Shown: piece by piece, positions 26,254-36,387 of the stretch
Layout: each line of letters starts with the position of its first letter
How positions within the stretch are numbered: position 1 is the stretch's first letter
From: Bradyrhizobium manausense
GTDB taxonomy: Bacteria > Pseudomonadota > Alphaproteobacteria > Rhizobiales > Xanthobacteraceae
Length of the DNA stretch: 64,000 bases
Direction of reading: 5' to 3'
NCBI RefSeq assembly: GCF_018131105.1
Contig: NZ_JAFCJI010000001.1
Coordinates: 62,001-126,000, forward strand
Position numbers and translations under genes: made by a program
Notes under the pieces: generated by a model
What the model was told of the DNA's origin: nothing
What the model saw: only the letters and a program-made list of their open reading frames with translations
The model's database searches: none

Positions 26254-26276
26254 GCGATGTTATATTGTAACATCGC
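26254..26276 (-). promoter_or_regulatory. Zur-box-like palindrome upstream of DUF2946/TonB receptor genes
   Basis: A perfect 9-bp inverted repeat GCGATGTTA - TATTG - TAACATCGC lies 43 bp before the DUF2946 start. Its core TGTTATATTGTAACA fits the general Zur pattern (TGTTATnnTATAACA) with one mismatch. In other bacteria such sites repress zinc-uptake genes when zinc is plentiful. The assignment is by resemblance only. Confidence 0.6.
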
Positions 26277-26352
26277 CCGATCGATCAGCGGATGTCAACC
26301 GGGAGAGGATCGGGCGCGCTCAGGCAGCCGATCCCATGTGTCGTTCGGGCAA

Positions 26353-28416
26353 CTAGCGTCCCTCGCGCAACCAGGTCGCGGCAAACGCACCGAGCAGCAG
26401 CAAGAGCCCGATCAGGCCGGCGAAGATCGGCAGCACGCCGACGCCCTTGACCACGCTGGCGTCGCGCATCCGCACGCCCATCCAGCCGTCGCCGGAAAAG
26501 ACGCTGGTCGAGCGGACCGGGACGATGCGCGGCAGTTCGACGCTCCCGCCGTCCGCGATCCGCACCGCGCTGCCGCCGGTCGCCTGCGTCAGCGGCTTCA
26601 GCGTGTCGGTGGTCGAGGTGACTTCCGAAAATTCCTTCGGATTGGTCGGGCCGACATTGATCAGCGCTTTCAGCGTGCCGTCGGTCGCCTGCCAAAGGCC
26701 GAGCTCGTTGGCCGGCAGGCTGGCGCGCCACTCGCCGGGGTCGCCGGGGCTGAGCGTCAAATCACGAGAGACGCCGGAGGGCGAGGTCACGCTCACCGGC
26801 TGTACGCTGTCAGCCATGGTCTGACGCACCACGACGAGATCCTTGCCATGCACCTGCAGGCGCAGCGCCTCTTCATCGAGGTCCGGCTGCTTCATCAGCC
26901 AGTGCGACATCCGCCTGAGCAGGTCGAGATGCGGCCCTCCGCCCTCATAGCCGCGCGCCCACAGCCAGATGTGGTCGGACAGCAGCAATGCGACACGGCC
27001 CTCGCCGAAGCGCGACAGGAACAGCAGCGGCTTGCCGTCCGCGCCCGTCATCACCGGCGGGTTGACCGAGTTGCGGGTGTCGACGGTGCGGAAGAACCGG
27101 CTCCAGTGCGGCGGCTCGAACGCCGAGCCTTCGAGTCCACGCGTCACGGGATGGCGTTTGCCGATGTCCGAGAGATGCGCATAGAACGGCTTCTCGGTGA
27201 CGCCGACCGGCTCGGCCGGCAGCACCGTGTCGAGCGGCGTGCGCCAGATGCTGGTGTTGGAGGCATAATCGGGACCGGCCGAGACCAGCACCGCGCCGCC
27301 GCCGCGCACATAGCGCGCGATGTTGTCGAAATAGGCGATCGGCAGCACGCCCTGGCGGGCGTAGCGATCGAAGATGATCAGCTGGAATTCGTTGATGTGC
27401 TGCTGGAACAGCTCGCGGGTCGGAAACGCGATCAGCGACAATTCGTTGATCGGCGTGCCGTCCTGCTTCTCCGGCGGACGCAGAATGGTGAAATGCACGA
27501 GATCGACGCTGGCGTCGGACTTGAGCAGGTTACGCCAGGTGCGTTCGCCGGAGTGCGGCTCGCCCGAGACCAGGAGCACGCGCAGCTTGTCGCGCACGCC
27601 GTCGATGGCGACGACGGCGCGGTTGTTCACGGGCGTCAGCTCGCGCTCGAGCGGCGAGGCCTCGATCTCGACGATGTTCGGGCCGGCATGCTTGATCTCG
27701 ACGTCGACGCTCGCGCTCTGGCCGCTGGAGAGCGTCCGCTCGTTGATGACCTCGCCGTCACGGCGGACCGTCACCTTGGCGCGCTCGCCGGAGACGCCCT
27801 GGTCGTCGAGCTTGTAGGTGATGGTCTGGTTCTGGCCGACGATGCCGAAGCGTGGCGCCGCCGTGATCGCGATGCGGCGATCGCGCTCGTCCTTCTGACC
27901 GGTGATCAGCGCCTGCACCGGCGCCTGGAAGCCGAGCGCGGCGGCGTTGGCCGGAATGTCGTGAACGCGGCCGTCGGTGATCAGGAACGCGCCGGCGACG
28001 CGGTCGACCGGCACGTCCGACAGCGCGGAGGCCAGCGCGCCGAACAGTTTCGTGCCGTCGGTCTCACCGTCGGCCTGTCCGGCATCGACGACGCGCACCT
28101 CCAGCCCCTTGATCTTCTTCAGGCTGTCGACCAGCGCCTCCTGCGCCTTCGCGGCCTCCTGGTTGCGCTTGCCGAAATTCTGGCTCGGGCTCTTGTCGAC
28201 GATGACGGCGGCGACCGAGGTGAGGGGATCGCGGTCCTCGCGCGTGAAGGAAGGATTGGCGAGCGCCAGCAGGAACAGCGCCAGCGCAGCGACGCGCACG
28301 GCTGCACCGCGCGCCCGTGCAAGCAGCAGCACGATCGCGATGACCACGATCGCAGCGAGCGCGATCCACAGGACGATCGCGGGGACCAGCGGCGTAAAGG
28401 CGATGCCGTAGTTCAT
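26353..28416 (-). CDS. membrane protein with VWA-like domain, last gene of MoxR operon
   Basis: A 687-residue inner-membrane protein with two N-terminal helices (residues 8-55), a large extracytoplasmic region and one C-terminal helix (VGVLPIFAGLIGLLLLLGAF). Near residue 70 there is VIVDKSPSQNFG, whose D-x-S-x-S is the metal-ion-dependent adhesion site of von Willebrand A domains. A later segment (RVLLVSGEPHSGERTWRNLL ... LIIFDRYARQG) resembles glutamine-amidotransferase-like domains seen in this gene family. It follows the BatA/DUF4159 gene by 142 bp, a gap filled mostly by a palindromic repeat. The role is unknown; such operons are linked to envelope stress and metal-dependent enzyme maturation. 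Confidence 0.78.
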   Translation of the reverse strand: MNYGIAFTPLVPAIVLWIALAAIVVIAIVLLLARARGAAVRVAALALFLLALANPSFTREDRDPLTSVAAVIVDKSPSQNFGKRNQEAAKAQEALVDSLKKIKGLEVRVVDAGQADGETDGTKLFGALASALSDVPVDRVAGAFLITDGRVHDIPANAAALGFQAPVQALITGQKDERDRRIAITAAPRFGIVGQNQTITYKLDDQGVSGERAKVTVRRDGEVINERTLSSGQSASVDVEIKHAGPNIVEIEASPLERELTPVNNRAVVAIDGVRDKLRVLLVSGEPHSGERTWRNLLKSDASVDLVHFTILRPPEKQDGTPINELSLIAFPTRELFQQHINEFQLIIFDRYARQGVLPIAYFDNIARYVRGGGAVLVSAGPDYASNTSIWRTPLDTVLPAEPVGVTEKPFYAHLSDIGKRHPVTRGLEGSAFEPPHWSRFFRTVDTRNSVNPPVMTGADGKPLLFLSRFGEGRVALLLSDHIWLWARGYEGGGPHLDLLRRMSHWLMKQPDLDEEALRLQVHGKDLVVVRQTMADSVQPVSVTSPSGVSRDLTLSPGDPGEWRASLPANELGLWQATDGTLKALINVGPTNPKEFSEVTSTTDTLKPLTQATGGSAVRIADGGSVELPRIVPVRSTSVFSGDGWMGVRMRDASVVKGVGVLPIFAGLIGLLLLLGAFAATWLREGR

Positions 28417-28435
28417 GGCGTCACTCTCTCGGCAT

Positions 28436-28521
28436 CGTCATGCCCGGGCTTGTCCCGGGCATCCACGTTCTCCGTGCCTTGTGGCAAGGCGTGGATGGCC
28501 GGGACAAGCCCGGCCATGACG
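28436..28521. repeat. 86-bp palindromic repeat inside the MoxR operon
   Basis: A long inverted repeat with outer arms CGTCATGCCCGGGCTTGTCC and GGACAAGCCCGGCCATGACG and a second inner stem around CATCCACG / CGTGGATG. This is a different repeat family from the 8.7 and 13.1 kb copies. It sits between two co-directional genes of one operon (28416 and 28559), where it could reduce or stabilise read-through mRNA. Confidence 0.82.
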
Positions 28522-28558
28522 GCTTCATTCGCGCGGGCATCCAGCTTCAAGACCCGCA

Positions 28559-31372
28559 TTATTGCCCCAGCCGTTCGATCAAAGCCGGTGCGTGCACCTG
28601 GTCGGCCTTGTAGTTGCCGGTCAGCGTGTACATCACGATGTTGACGCCGGCGCGGTAGGCGAATTCACGCTGGCGCGGCTCGCCCGGAGTCAGCGGCAGC
28701 ATCGGCTGGCCGTCGGGGCGGAGCGCCCAGGCGCCCGCGAGGTCGTTGGAGGTGATGATGATCGGCGAGACGCCGTCGCCGCCGCGCGCGGGCCGCTGCG
28801 CGCTCTCGTCGTCGTCTTCGCGCGGCAGCGCCTCGACCCAGGTCTGGCCGGTGTTGAAGCGGCCGGGGAAGTCGCGCAGCAGGTAGAAGGTCTTGGTCAG
28901 CACGTGCTCGCGCGGCACCGGCTCGAGCTCGGGCACGTCGAGCGAGGACAGGATCTCGCGCAGGGTCTGCATGCCCGGCGTCTGCGATGCGCCGTTCTCG
29001 CCGGGCGGCGCTTCGACGGCGTCGCGGGTGTCGAAGATCACGGTGCCGCCCTGCTTCATATAGGCGTCGATCTTGTTGATGGCGTCCTGCGGCGGCTTCG
29101 GCGTGCCCGGCACGATCGGCCAGTAGATCAGCGGGAAGAAGGCGAGCTCGTCATGCGCGGGATCGACGCCGACAGGATCGCCGGCCTCGAGCGCGGTCCG
29201 CTGCGCCAGGAACAGGGTCAGACCGGTCAGGCCGGCCTTGACGATGGAATCGACGTCGGCATTGCCGGTGACGACATAGGCGAGGCGGGTCTGCGACGTC
29301 GACTTCATCGCGAATTCGTCCGATGCGCTGTCGGCGCGCGACGGCGTCGGCGAGAGAACCGCGACGCCTGCAAGGAAGAGCCCAAGCAGGATCATGGCGG
29401 GCGCAGCGCGGCGACGCAGCAGCGCGGCGAGACCGCCGCCGAGCAACGCGACGATGATGGCATCGACGAGGAACAGCGCGAGCGCGGTCGACAGCAGCCA
29501 GCCGCGCAGGTCCCGCGGCTCGGCATTGGTGTAGGTGGCGCGCCGGGCGTGCAGGGGCGCGGTGTTGAGAGCTGCGATGCGGTCGGCGCTGGCGAGCGTG
29601 TTCACGGCGAGCGGTCCTTCTGCCGGACCGTAGAAGCCGGGCGGATGGTCCGGCGTGGCGCGGTCACGATAATCAGCCGTCAGCGGCTTGGCGGTGGCCG
29701 GCGGCGGGCCAAAGGCACCGAAGCCGTCGAGCATGTGCAGCGGCGCGAGCGTCTCGGTGCTGGCTTCGCCGGCAACGCCGGCGCCGGGCTTGGCCGTGTA
29801 GCCGGACATGTCGACGACGCGCCTCAGCATCTCGACGAAGGTGCCGGACATCGGCAGATCCGACCAGCGCATGTCGGCGCTGACATGGAAAAGACTGACG
29901 ATGCCCTTGCCGCGATGCTCGCCGGTCACGAGCGGCGTGCCGTCTTCGAGCGAGGCCCAGCTCTTGGTGGCGAGCACCGCATCGGGCTCGGCCAGCACCT
30001 GCCGGTTCACGGTGACGTCCTTGGGAACGGCGACGCCGGCAAACGGACCGTCGGCGGCGAAAGATGCGAGATGCTGCGGCTTCTCCCAGGTCAGGCTGCC
30101 GCCGAGCGTGCGGCCGCCCTTGCGCAGCTTCACCGGAACGAGATCGTCTTCAGCTTGCGCGAGCCGGGGGCCTGCGAAACGCACCAGCACGCCGCCCTGG
30201 TCGATCCAGGCGTTGAGCCGCTCGCGCAATTCGGGCGCGACGGTGCCGACATCGGCCAGGATGATCATCGGCAGCTTCTGGTCCAGGAATTGTGTGATGC
30301 CCTGCTGTGGCGAGCCCTTGTCGGCGAGCCGCACGTCGGCGAATGGCGCCAGCGCCCGCGTCAGGTAGAAGGTCGGTGCCAGCAGCGGCTGCGCGGTCTC
30401 GCTGCTTGCGCCTGAGACGATGCCGATGGCGCGTCGCCGCCAGCGCTTGTCGAGCAACTGCACCGCGCCGGCCGAACGCTCGCCTGATATCTCGAGCCGC
30501 GAGATGTCGTTGCGCAGTTCGACCGGCAGGTCGAACGCCGCTTCGACTTCCTTGTCCTGCGGTCCAAATGTGAAGCGCGCCTCGCCGATCGGCGAGGCCT
30601 TCTGGTCCAGCGCCCGCACGGTGCCGGCGAGAAGGCCGCCGTCGGTGCGCAGCACCTTCACCGTCATCTTCGCAGCCGCGTTTTCGGCCGCGACCAGCGC
30701 CAGCGGGGAGGAGGTGCCGCCTTCGAACACGGTCAAGCTGCGATCCCCTAAGGTCTTGCCGAGCCCAGCCACGAACTCTTCGCCGCGGCCGGTGTCGACA
30801 CCGTCGGACAGCCAGGCGATCTCGCAGTCGCCGGTCGCCTTCAGGAAACGATTGATCGCGGTGAGGGTTTCAACGCGTTCGATCGAATAGGGCTTTGGCA
30901 CGATCTGCCGCAGCGCAACCCGCGCGGCGCCCGCCGGCATCAGCGTGATGTCGCGGTTCGGCTCGGACAGCGGCACCAGCGCGATCGCGCGGCGGTCGTT
31001 GTCGGCGTTGGCAATCAGCTCGTCGGCGGCCCTGATCCTGGTGTCCCAGTTCGACGCGGCGCTCCAGCCGTCGTCGAACATGATCATCAGCGGCGCCTTG
31101 CTGCCGGCAAGCCCGGTTTGCGGATTCCAGATCGGGCCGGCGGCGGCGAAGATCACCAGCGCTGCGGCGAGCAGCCGCAGTGCCGTCAGCCACCACGGCG
31201 TCCGCGCAGGCGTCTCTTCGCGGGGCGCGATGTCGAACAGCAGGCGGGTCGGCGGAAACTCGATGCGGCGCGGCCGCGGCGGCATGACCCGCAAAAGCCA
31301 CCACAGCGCCGGCAGGCTGATGAGGCCGATCAGGAGCAGCGGTTCGGTGAATGCGAGCGGCAATCCCATCAT
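28559..31372 (-). CDS. BatA N-terminal and DUF4159 membrane protein
   Basis: A 937-residue protein. The N-terminus is the BatA/aerotolerance-type double helix (FTEPLLLIGLISLPALWWLL, then PWWLTALRLLAAALVIFAAA), followed by a degenerate VWA region (LMIMFDDGWSAASNW). Two membrane helices near 630-680 precede a DUF4159 domain to the end (LAYVVTGNADVDSIVKAGLT, LIYWPIVPGTPKPPQDAINK, QGGTVIFDTRDAV). The ATG at 31372 overlaps the upstream DUF58 stop by four bases. It belongs to the MoxR-DUF58-BatA-VWA operon, whose members are thought to form a membrane complex with the AAA ATPase. Confidence 0.85.
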   Translation of the reverse strand: MMGLPLAFTEPLLLIGLISLPALWWLLRVMPPRPRRIEFPPTRLLFDIAPREETPARTPWWLTALRLLAAALVIFAAAGPIWNPQTGLAGSKAPLMIMFDDGWSAASNWDTRIRAADELIANADNDRRAIALVPLSEPNRDITLMPAGAARVALRQIVPKPYSIERVETLTAINRFLKATGDCEIAWLSDGVDTGRGEEFVAGLGKTLGDRSLTVFEGGTSSPLALVAAENAAAKMTVKVLRTDGGLLAGTVRALDQKASPIGEARFTFGPQDKEVEAAFDLPVELRNDISRLEISGERSAGAVQLLDKRWRRRAIGIVSGASSETAQPLLAPTFYLTRALAPFADVRLADKGSPQQGITQFLDQKLPMIILADVGTVAPELRERLNAWIDQGGVLVRFAGPRLAQAEDDLVPVKLRKGGRTLGGSLTWEKPQHLASFAADGPFAGVAVPKDVTVNRQVLAEPDAVLATKSWASLEDGTPLVTGEHRGKGIVSLFHVSADMRWSDLPMSGTFVEMLRRVVDMSGYTAKPGAGVAGEASTETLAPLHMLDGFGAFGPPPATAKPLTADYRDRATPDHPPGFYGPAEGPLAVNTLASADRIAALNTAPLHARRATYTNAEPRDLRGWLLSTALALFLVDAIIVALLGGGLAALLRRRAAPAMILLGLFLAGVAVLSPTPSRADSASDEFAMKSTSQTRLAYVVTGNADVDSIVKAGLTGLTLFLAQRTALEAGDPVGVDPAHDELAFFPLIYWPIVPGTPKPPQDAINKIDAYMKQGGTVIFDTRDAVEAPPGENGASQTPGMQTLREILSSLDVPELEPVPREHVLTKTFYLLRDFPGRFNTGQTWVEALPREDDDESAQRPARGGDGVSPIIITSNDLAGAWALRPDGQPMLPLTPGEPRQREFAYRAGVNIVMYTLTGNYKADQVHAPALIERLGQ

Positions 31373-32312
31373 GCGGCCGGCCCCGCCTTGATCGAGGAGG
31401 TCCGGGCGCCCGACTTGCTCACCTGCATGCCGGCATGGAGGAACAGCAGCAGTTCAGCCGCCGAGCGGTCGGTCGCATGCGTCGTGAACAGCCAGTCGAG
31501 CTTGTTGGTTTCGGCGCGGATCTGGTCGCGGTGCAGTGCAAGACGCGCGGTGTAATCCTGTGCCCAGCTCTCGGCGCGGCCGGCGGTGATTACGCCAAAG
31601 CCCTCGGGCTCGACGAACTCGACGCGGCCCGAATAGGGGAAGCTCTCTTCGGCGGGATCGACGACCTGCACCAGCGTGCCATGCGCGCCGGAGCCGGAGA
31701 GCCCCGCGAGCGTGCTCCTGATTTCCGCGATCGGGGACCAGAAATCCGACAGCACGATGGTTTCGGCCAGCGCCGCAGGAACGAAGGACGGCGGCAGGCT
31801 CAGCCTGATGGCATCGTCATGCAGCATCGCCTGCGCCATCTTGTCGATGACGCTGCGGCTCGCGGTCGGTGCCATCAATCCGGGAATGCCGACGCGCTCG
31901 CCGCCCGCGACCAGCAGTTCGGCCAGCGCAAAAGCGACGATCAGCGTACGCTCCAGCTTGGACTCGCGCGCGGTCTTCGAGGCGAACGCCATCGACGGCG
32001 AACGATCGGGCCAGATCCAGACCGTATGCGAAGCTTCCCACTCGAGCTCGCGGACATAGAGATGGTCGTCGCGCGCCGAGCGGCGCCAGTCGACATTCTG
32101 CGAGGGCTCGCCCGACACGAAGCGACGGTATTGCCAGAAATTTTCGCCGGAGCCGGCACGGCGCCGGCCGTGCAGGCCGTGGATGACGTTGGCGGCGATG
32201 CGGCGGGCTTCGAGCACCAGGCGCGGTAGCGAAGCGGCGAGCGTACGGCTTTCGCCATCGGCACGTCGGATCGCGATGATCTCCTTCGCTGTGTGCCCGT
32301 TGTCTGCCGCCA

Positions 32313-32313
<1 letters not shown>
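31369..32313 (-). CDS. DUF58 domain protein
   Basis: A 314-residue protein with the DUF58 signature GSGENFWQYRRFVSGEPSQN VDWRRSARDD (Arg-Pro-type W/D/R block) and a VWA-like fold with WPDRSPSM (D-x-S-x-S). The ATG at 32313 overlaps the moxR stop by one base and the frame also opens at a TTG one codon before. It is the second gene of the MoxR operon. DUF58 proteins are proposed substrates or partners of MoxR ATPases; the biochemical role is not known. Confidence 0.88.
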
Positions 32314-33311
<998 letters not shown>

Positions 33312-33571
33312 CCGTTAGCTCCTTAAGCCTGCCACGCGGCCTTCTTGCGTCGGTGAATTTATCGCATCAAATTGCGTCATGGGCCCTATGCTAGACTTGC
33401 AGGAACGCCATGTATTCGTTGAATTAACCTATCCCCACCTTATCGGCTTCGGGTTATGTACGGCATCACGAAGTGGAGACCTCCACACCGGACTTATCCG
33501 GGGTGGAACCGTACAGTTACGTACAACGTAGACCTGCACCAATCGTGCCAAAGACAGAGTCAGGGCAAACC

Positions 33572-34180
33572 ATGGCGAACCAAGGGCAGAGCACACACGG
33601 TCTCGAGGGACTGACTGCCGCCGCCAACAACGCTGCCAGGGCCGAAGGCGCCAAAAAGGGCCTGCCTCCGGTGCATCTGTGGAATCCGCCGTTCTGCGGC
33701 GATCTCGACATCCGAATCGCCTCTGATGGTACTTGGTTCTACATGGGCACACCAATCGGCCGTCACGCGCTGGTCCGCCTGTTCTCGACCATTCTCAAGC
33801 GCGAGGGCGACAAGCATTTCCTCGTCACGCCCGTGGAGAAGGTCGGTATCCGCGTCGATGATGCGCCGTTCATGGCGGTCGAGATGCTGAAGCACGGCGA
33901 GGGCAACCAGCGCGTGTTGAGCTTCCGCACCAACGTCGACGATTGGGTCACCTGCGACGCCGCGCACCGGCTGCGTTTCGAGCAGGCCAGGGACGGCGGG
34001 CTGACGCCGTACCTGCATGTCCGCGCCGACCTCTGGGCCAAGGTCACCCGCGCGCTCTATTACGATCTGGTTGACATGGGTGAGGAGCGGATGGTCGATG
34101 GCCAGCCGATGTTTGGCGTCGAGTCGGCCGGCGAGTTCTTCGCCATGGCCGACGCGGAGCAGGTGAGGGCCGCGCTTTGA
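33572..34180 (+). CDS. DUF1285 domain protein
   Basis: A 202-residue protein from the ATG at 33572 with AGGG upstream. PPVHLWNPPFCGDLDIRIAS, DGTWFYMGTPIGRHALVRLF and FLVTPVEKVGIRVDDAPFMA are the DUF1285 core, a PH-like fold of unknown function conserved in proteobacteria. It heads a five-gene operon with overlapping junctions (to 37154) and is divergent from moxR. Confidence 0.88.
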   Translation: MANQGQSTHGLEGLTAAANNAARAEGAKKGLPPVHLWNPPFCGDLDIRIASDGTWFYMGTPIGRHALVRLFSTILKREGDKHFLVTPVEKVGIRVDDAPFMAVEMLKHGEGNQRVLSFRTNVDDWVTCDAAHRLRFEQARDGGLTPYLHVRADLWAKVTRALYYDLVDMGEERMVDGQPMFGVESAGEFFAMADAEQVRAAL

Positions 34181-34860
34181 ACAAGCCTATCCCGAGGAGC
34201 GAGTCGAAGAGTGAGCCCGTCGCGTTCCGCGCGGCGGATTTCTTCGCCCGCTCAAAGGCCAGGCTCGGCTTCGACGTTCCGCCCGGGCTGTTCGATCCCA
34301 ACATCATCCCGGCCTCCGGCGATCCCGGCACCGACAAGATGCTCGAGATCGTCGCGCGCGAGCAGCCGGTGCGTCCCGCAGCGGTCCTGATCGCGGTGGT
34401 CGACCATCCCGAGCCGACGATCCTGCTGACGCAGCGCTCGGCCAATCTCAACGATCATGCCGGCCAGATCGCATTTCCCGGCGGCAAGATCGACGCGACC
34501 GATTCCTCGCCGCTCGCCGCCGCGTTGCGCGAGGCCGAGGAGGAGGTCGGGCTATCCAGGGATTTCGTCGAGCCGATCGGCTATCTCGATCTCTATGGCA
34601 CCGCGTTCGGCTTCCGCATCCTGCCGACCGTAGCGAGGGTCCGCCCGGGCTTTCAGCTCACCATCAACCATTCCGAGGTTGATGACGCGTTCGAAGTGCC
34701 GCTATCCTTCCTGATGGATCCGGCCAACCACCAGGTGCATAGCAAGGAATTCCGCGGCATGGAGCGGTTCTATTACGCGATGCCGTTTGCGGAGCGCTAC
34801 ATCTGGGGCGCGACGGCCGGAATGCTGCGAGTGCTGTATGAGCGGATCTATTCGTCATGA
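34177..34860 (+). CDS. CoA pyrophosphatase (Nudix, NudL-like)
   Basis: A 227-residue Nudix enzyme predicted to cleave coenzyme A and derivatives to 4'-phosphopantetheine and ADP. The family-specific LLTQRSANLNDHAGQIAFPG precedes the Nudix box GGKIDATDSSPLAAALREAE-EEVGL. The start is a TTG at 34177 overlapping the upstream TGA (TTGA) with GAGG at suitable distance, so translation is coupled to DUF1285. The next gene again overlaps by four bases. Confidence 0.9.
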   Translation: MNKPIPRSESKSEPVAFRAADFFARSKARLGFDVPPGLFDPNIIPASGDPGTDKMLEIVAREQPVRPAAVLIAVVDHPEPTILLTQRSANLNDHAGQIAFPGGKIDATDSSPLAAALREAEEEVGLSRDFVEPIGYLDLYGTAFGFRILPTVARVRPGFQLTINHSEVDDAFEVPLSFLMDPANHQVHSKEFRGMERFYYAMPFAERYIWGATAGMLRVLYERIYSS

Positions 34861-35120
34861 TCCGGCCGATTCTGACCGAGATCGGAATCTTCCTCATACC
34901 CTTTGCCGTCTATGCGCTGTTCCTGGCCGCCACGCGGTCCGGCCTGTTCGTGCAATCGTCATGGCGGATCACCGTCGTCGCGCGGCTGGCCCTGGCGGCG
35001 CTGGTGCTGGTGATCGCGGGATTGATCGGGTTCGCGCATTTCTCCGGCGCCGCGCCGAACTCGACCTACATTCCCGCCCATGTCGTGAACGGCAAGCTTG
35101 TGCCGGGCTCGGAAAAATAG
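34857..35120 (+). CDS. DUF6111-like small membrane protein
   Basis: An 87-residue protein with two membrane helices (ILTEIGIFLIPFAVYALFLA and about residues 42-62) and the C-terminal YIPAHVVNGKLVPG motif of alphaproteobacterial DUF6111. The ATG overlaps the CoA pyrophosphatase stop (ATGA). The function is unknown; position between a Nudix gene and the CCA-adding enzyme is a common arrangement in rhizobia. Confidence 0.82.
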   Translation: MIRPILTEIGIFLIPFAVYALFLAATRSGLFVQSSWRITVVARLALAALVLVIAGLIGFAHFSGAAPNSTYIPAHVVNGKLVPGSEK

Positions 35121-35130
35121 GGGCCGGACG

Positions 35131-36387
35131 ATGAGCGCGGAGCCAATTCTCGCCGGTGCGCCCTGGCTGACCGCAGGCGGGACGGCGCGCGTCCTGCAAT
35201 TGCTCAACGCCGACGGCGAGGAGGCGCGCGTGGTCGGCGGCACCGTCCGCAACGCGCTGCTCGGCCTGCCGCCTGGCGACACCGACATCGCGACCACGGC
35301 GTTGCCGGAAGACGTGGTGCGGCGTGCGAAAAGCGCCGGCATCAAGAGCGTGCCGACCGGCATCGAGCACGGCACCATCACGCTGGTCATCGACGGCACA
35401 CCATACGAAGTCACGACCCTGCGCGAGGACACCGAGACTTTCGGCCGCAAGGCCAAGGTCGCCTTCGGCCGTGATTGGGTGAAGGACGCCGAGCGGCGCG
35501 ACTTCACCATGAACGGGCTGTCGGTCGACGCGAACGGCGTCGTCTACGATTATGTCGGCGGGATTGCGGATGCGCGGGCGAGGCGCGTGCGCTTCATCGG
35601 CGCGCCCGACCAGCGTATCGCCGAGGATTACCTGCGCATCCTGCGCTTCTTTCGCATCCATGCCGCCTTCGGCGTCGGCGAGCCCGATTCCGATGGCACT
35701 CTTGCCTGCATCCGCGGACGTGCCGGCCTTGCCACCCTCTCGGCCGAGCGGGTGCGCATGGAGATGTTGAAATTGCTGGTGGCATCAGGCGCATCCGCAG
35801 CCGCGCTTGCCATGGCCGATGCCGGTTTGCTGCAAGCGCTGATCGGCGGCGTCGCCTATACCGGGCCGCTCTCGGCGATGATCGCGGTCGAGCGCACGCT
35901 CGGCCTGCCCGCAAGCAGCACGCGCCGTCTCGCGGCGCTGACGGTCGCCGTCACCGAAGACGCCAAACGTGTCGCGACGCGTTTGAGGCTGTCCAACGCG
36001 GAAGCCAAGGCGCTGGATTCGATGGGCCATCGCTGGTGGCGCCAGCCCGCCAGGGACGAGGCCAGTGCGCGGCGGCTGGTGTATCGGCTGGGGGCCGAGC
36101 GCTTTCACGATCGCGTGTTGCTGGCCTGGGCGCGCAGCGGCGCCGACGCTGCCTCGTCGCGCTGGCGCGCGCTCGCCGAGCTGCCGCAGCGCTGGACCGC
36201 GCCGAAATTTCCGCTGAAGGCCGCCGACTTCATCGCGCGCGGCCTGGCGGAAGGGCCTGCGCTCGGACATGTGTTGACACTCGCCGAGGACGCTTGGCTT
36301 GCGGCGGATTTTCCCCTAGACGAGGCCGCGCTCGCTGCCATCGCCGATCAAGCTGCGGCACGCATCAGCCGCGATGAGAGAACGTGA
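35131..36387 (+). CDS. cca: CCA tRNA nucleotidyltransferase
   Basis: Class II CCA-adding enzyme of 418 residues that builds or repairs the tRNA 3' CCA end. The ATG at 35131 is ten bases after the DUF6111 stop. The head domain has VVGGTVRNALLG and GDTDIATTALPE (catalytic DxD), the neck has RRDFTMNGLSVD, and RIAEDYLRILRFFRIHAAFG follows. The C-terminal part is helical. It overlaps the next gene by four bases. Confidence 0.93.
   Translation: MSAEPILAGAPWLTAGGTARVLQLLNADGEEARVVGGTVRNALLGLPPGDTDIATTALPEDVVRRAKSAGIKSVPTGIEHGTITLVIDGTPYEVTTLREDTETFGRKAKVAFGRDWVKDAERRDFTMNGLSVDANGVVYDYVGGIADARARRVRFIGAPDQRIAEDYLRILRFFRIHAAFGVGEPDSDGTLACIRGRAGLATLSAERVRMEMLKLLVASGASAAALAMADAGLLQALIGGVAYTGPLSAMIAVERTLGLPASSTRRLAALTVAVTEDAKRVATRLRLSNAEAKALDSMGHRWWRQPARDEASARRLVYRLGAERFHDRVLLAWARSGADAASSRWRALAELPQRWTAPKFPLKAADFIARGLAEGPALGHVLTLAEDAWLAADFPLDEAALAAIADQAAARISRDERT

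Noticed and set aside
25762..28644. A 960-codon open frame on the plus strand
   Set aside because: It lies wholly antisense to the DUF2946 and VWA-like genes. Its product is an Arg/Ala/His/Asp mixture without domains, the usual result of GC-rich antisense frames.
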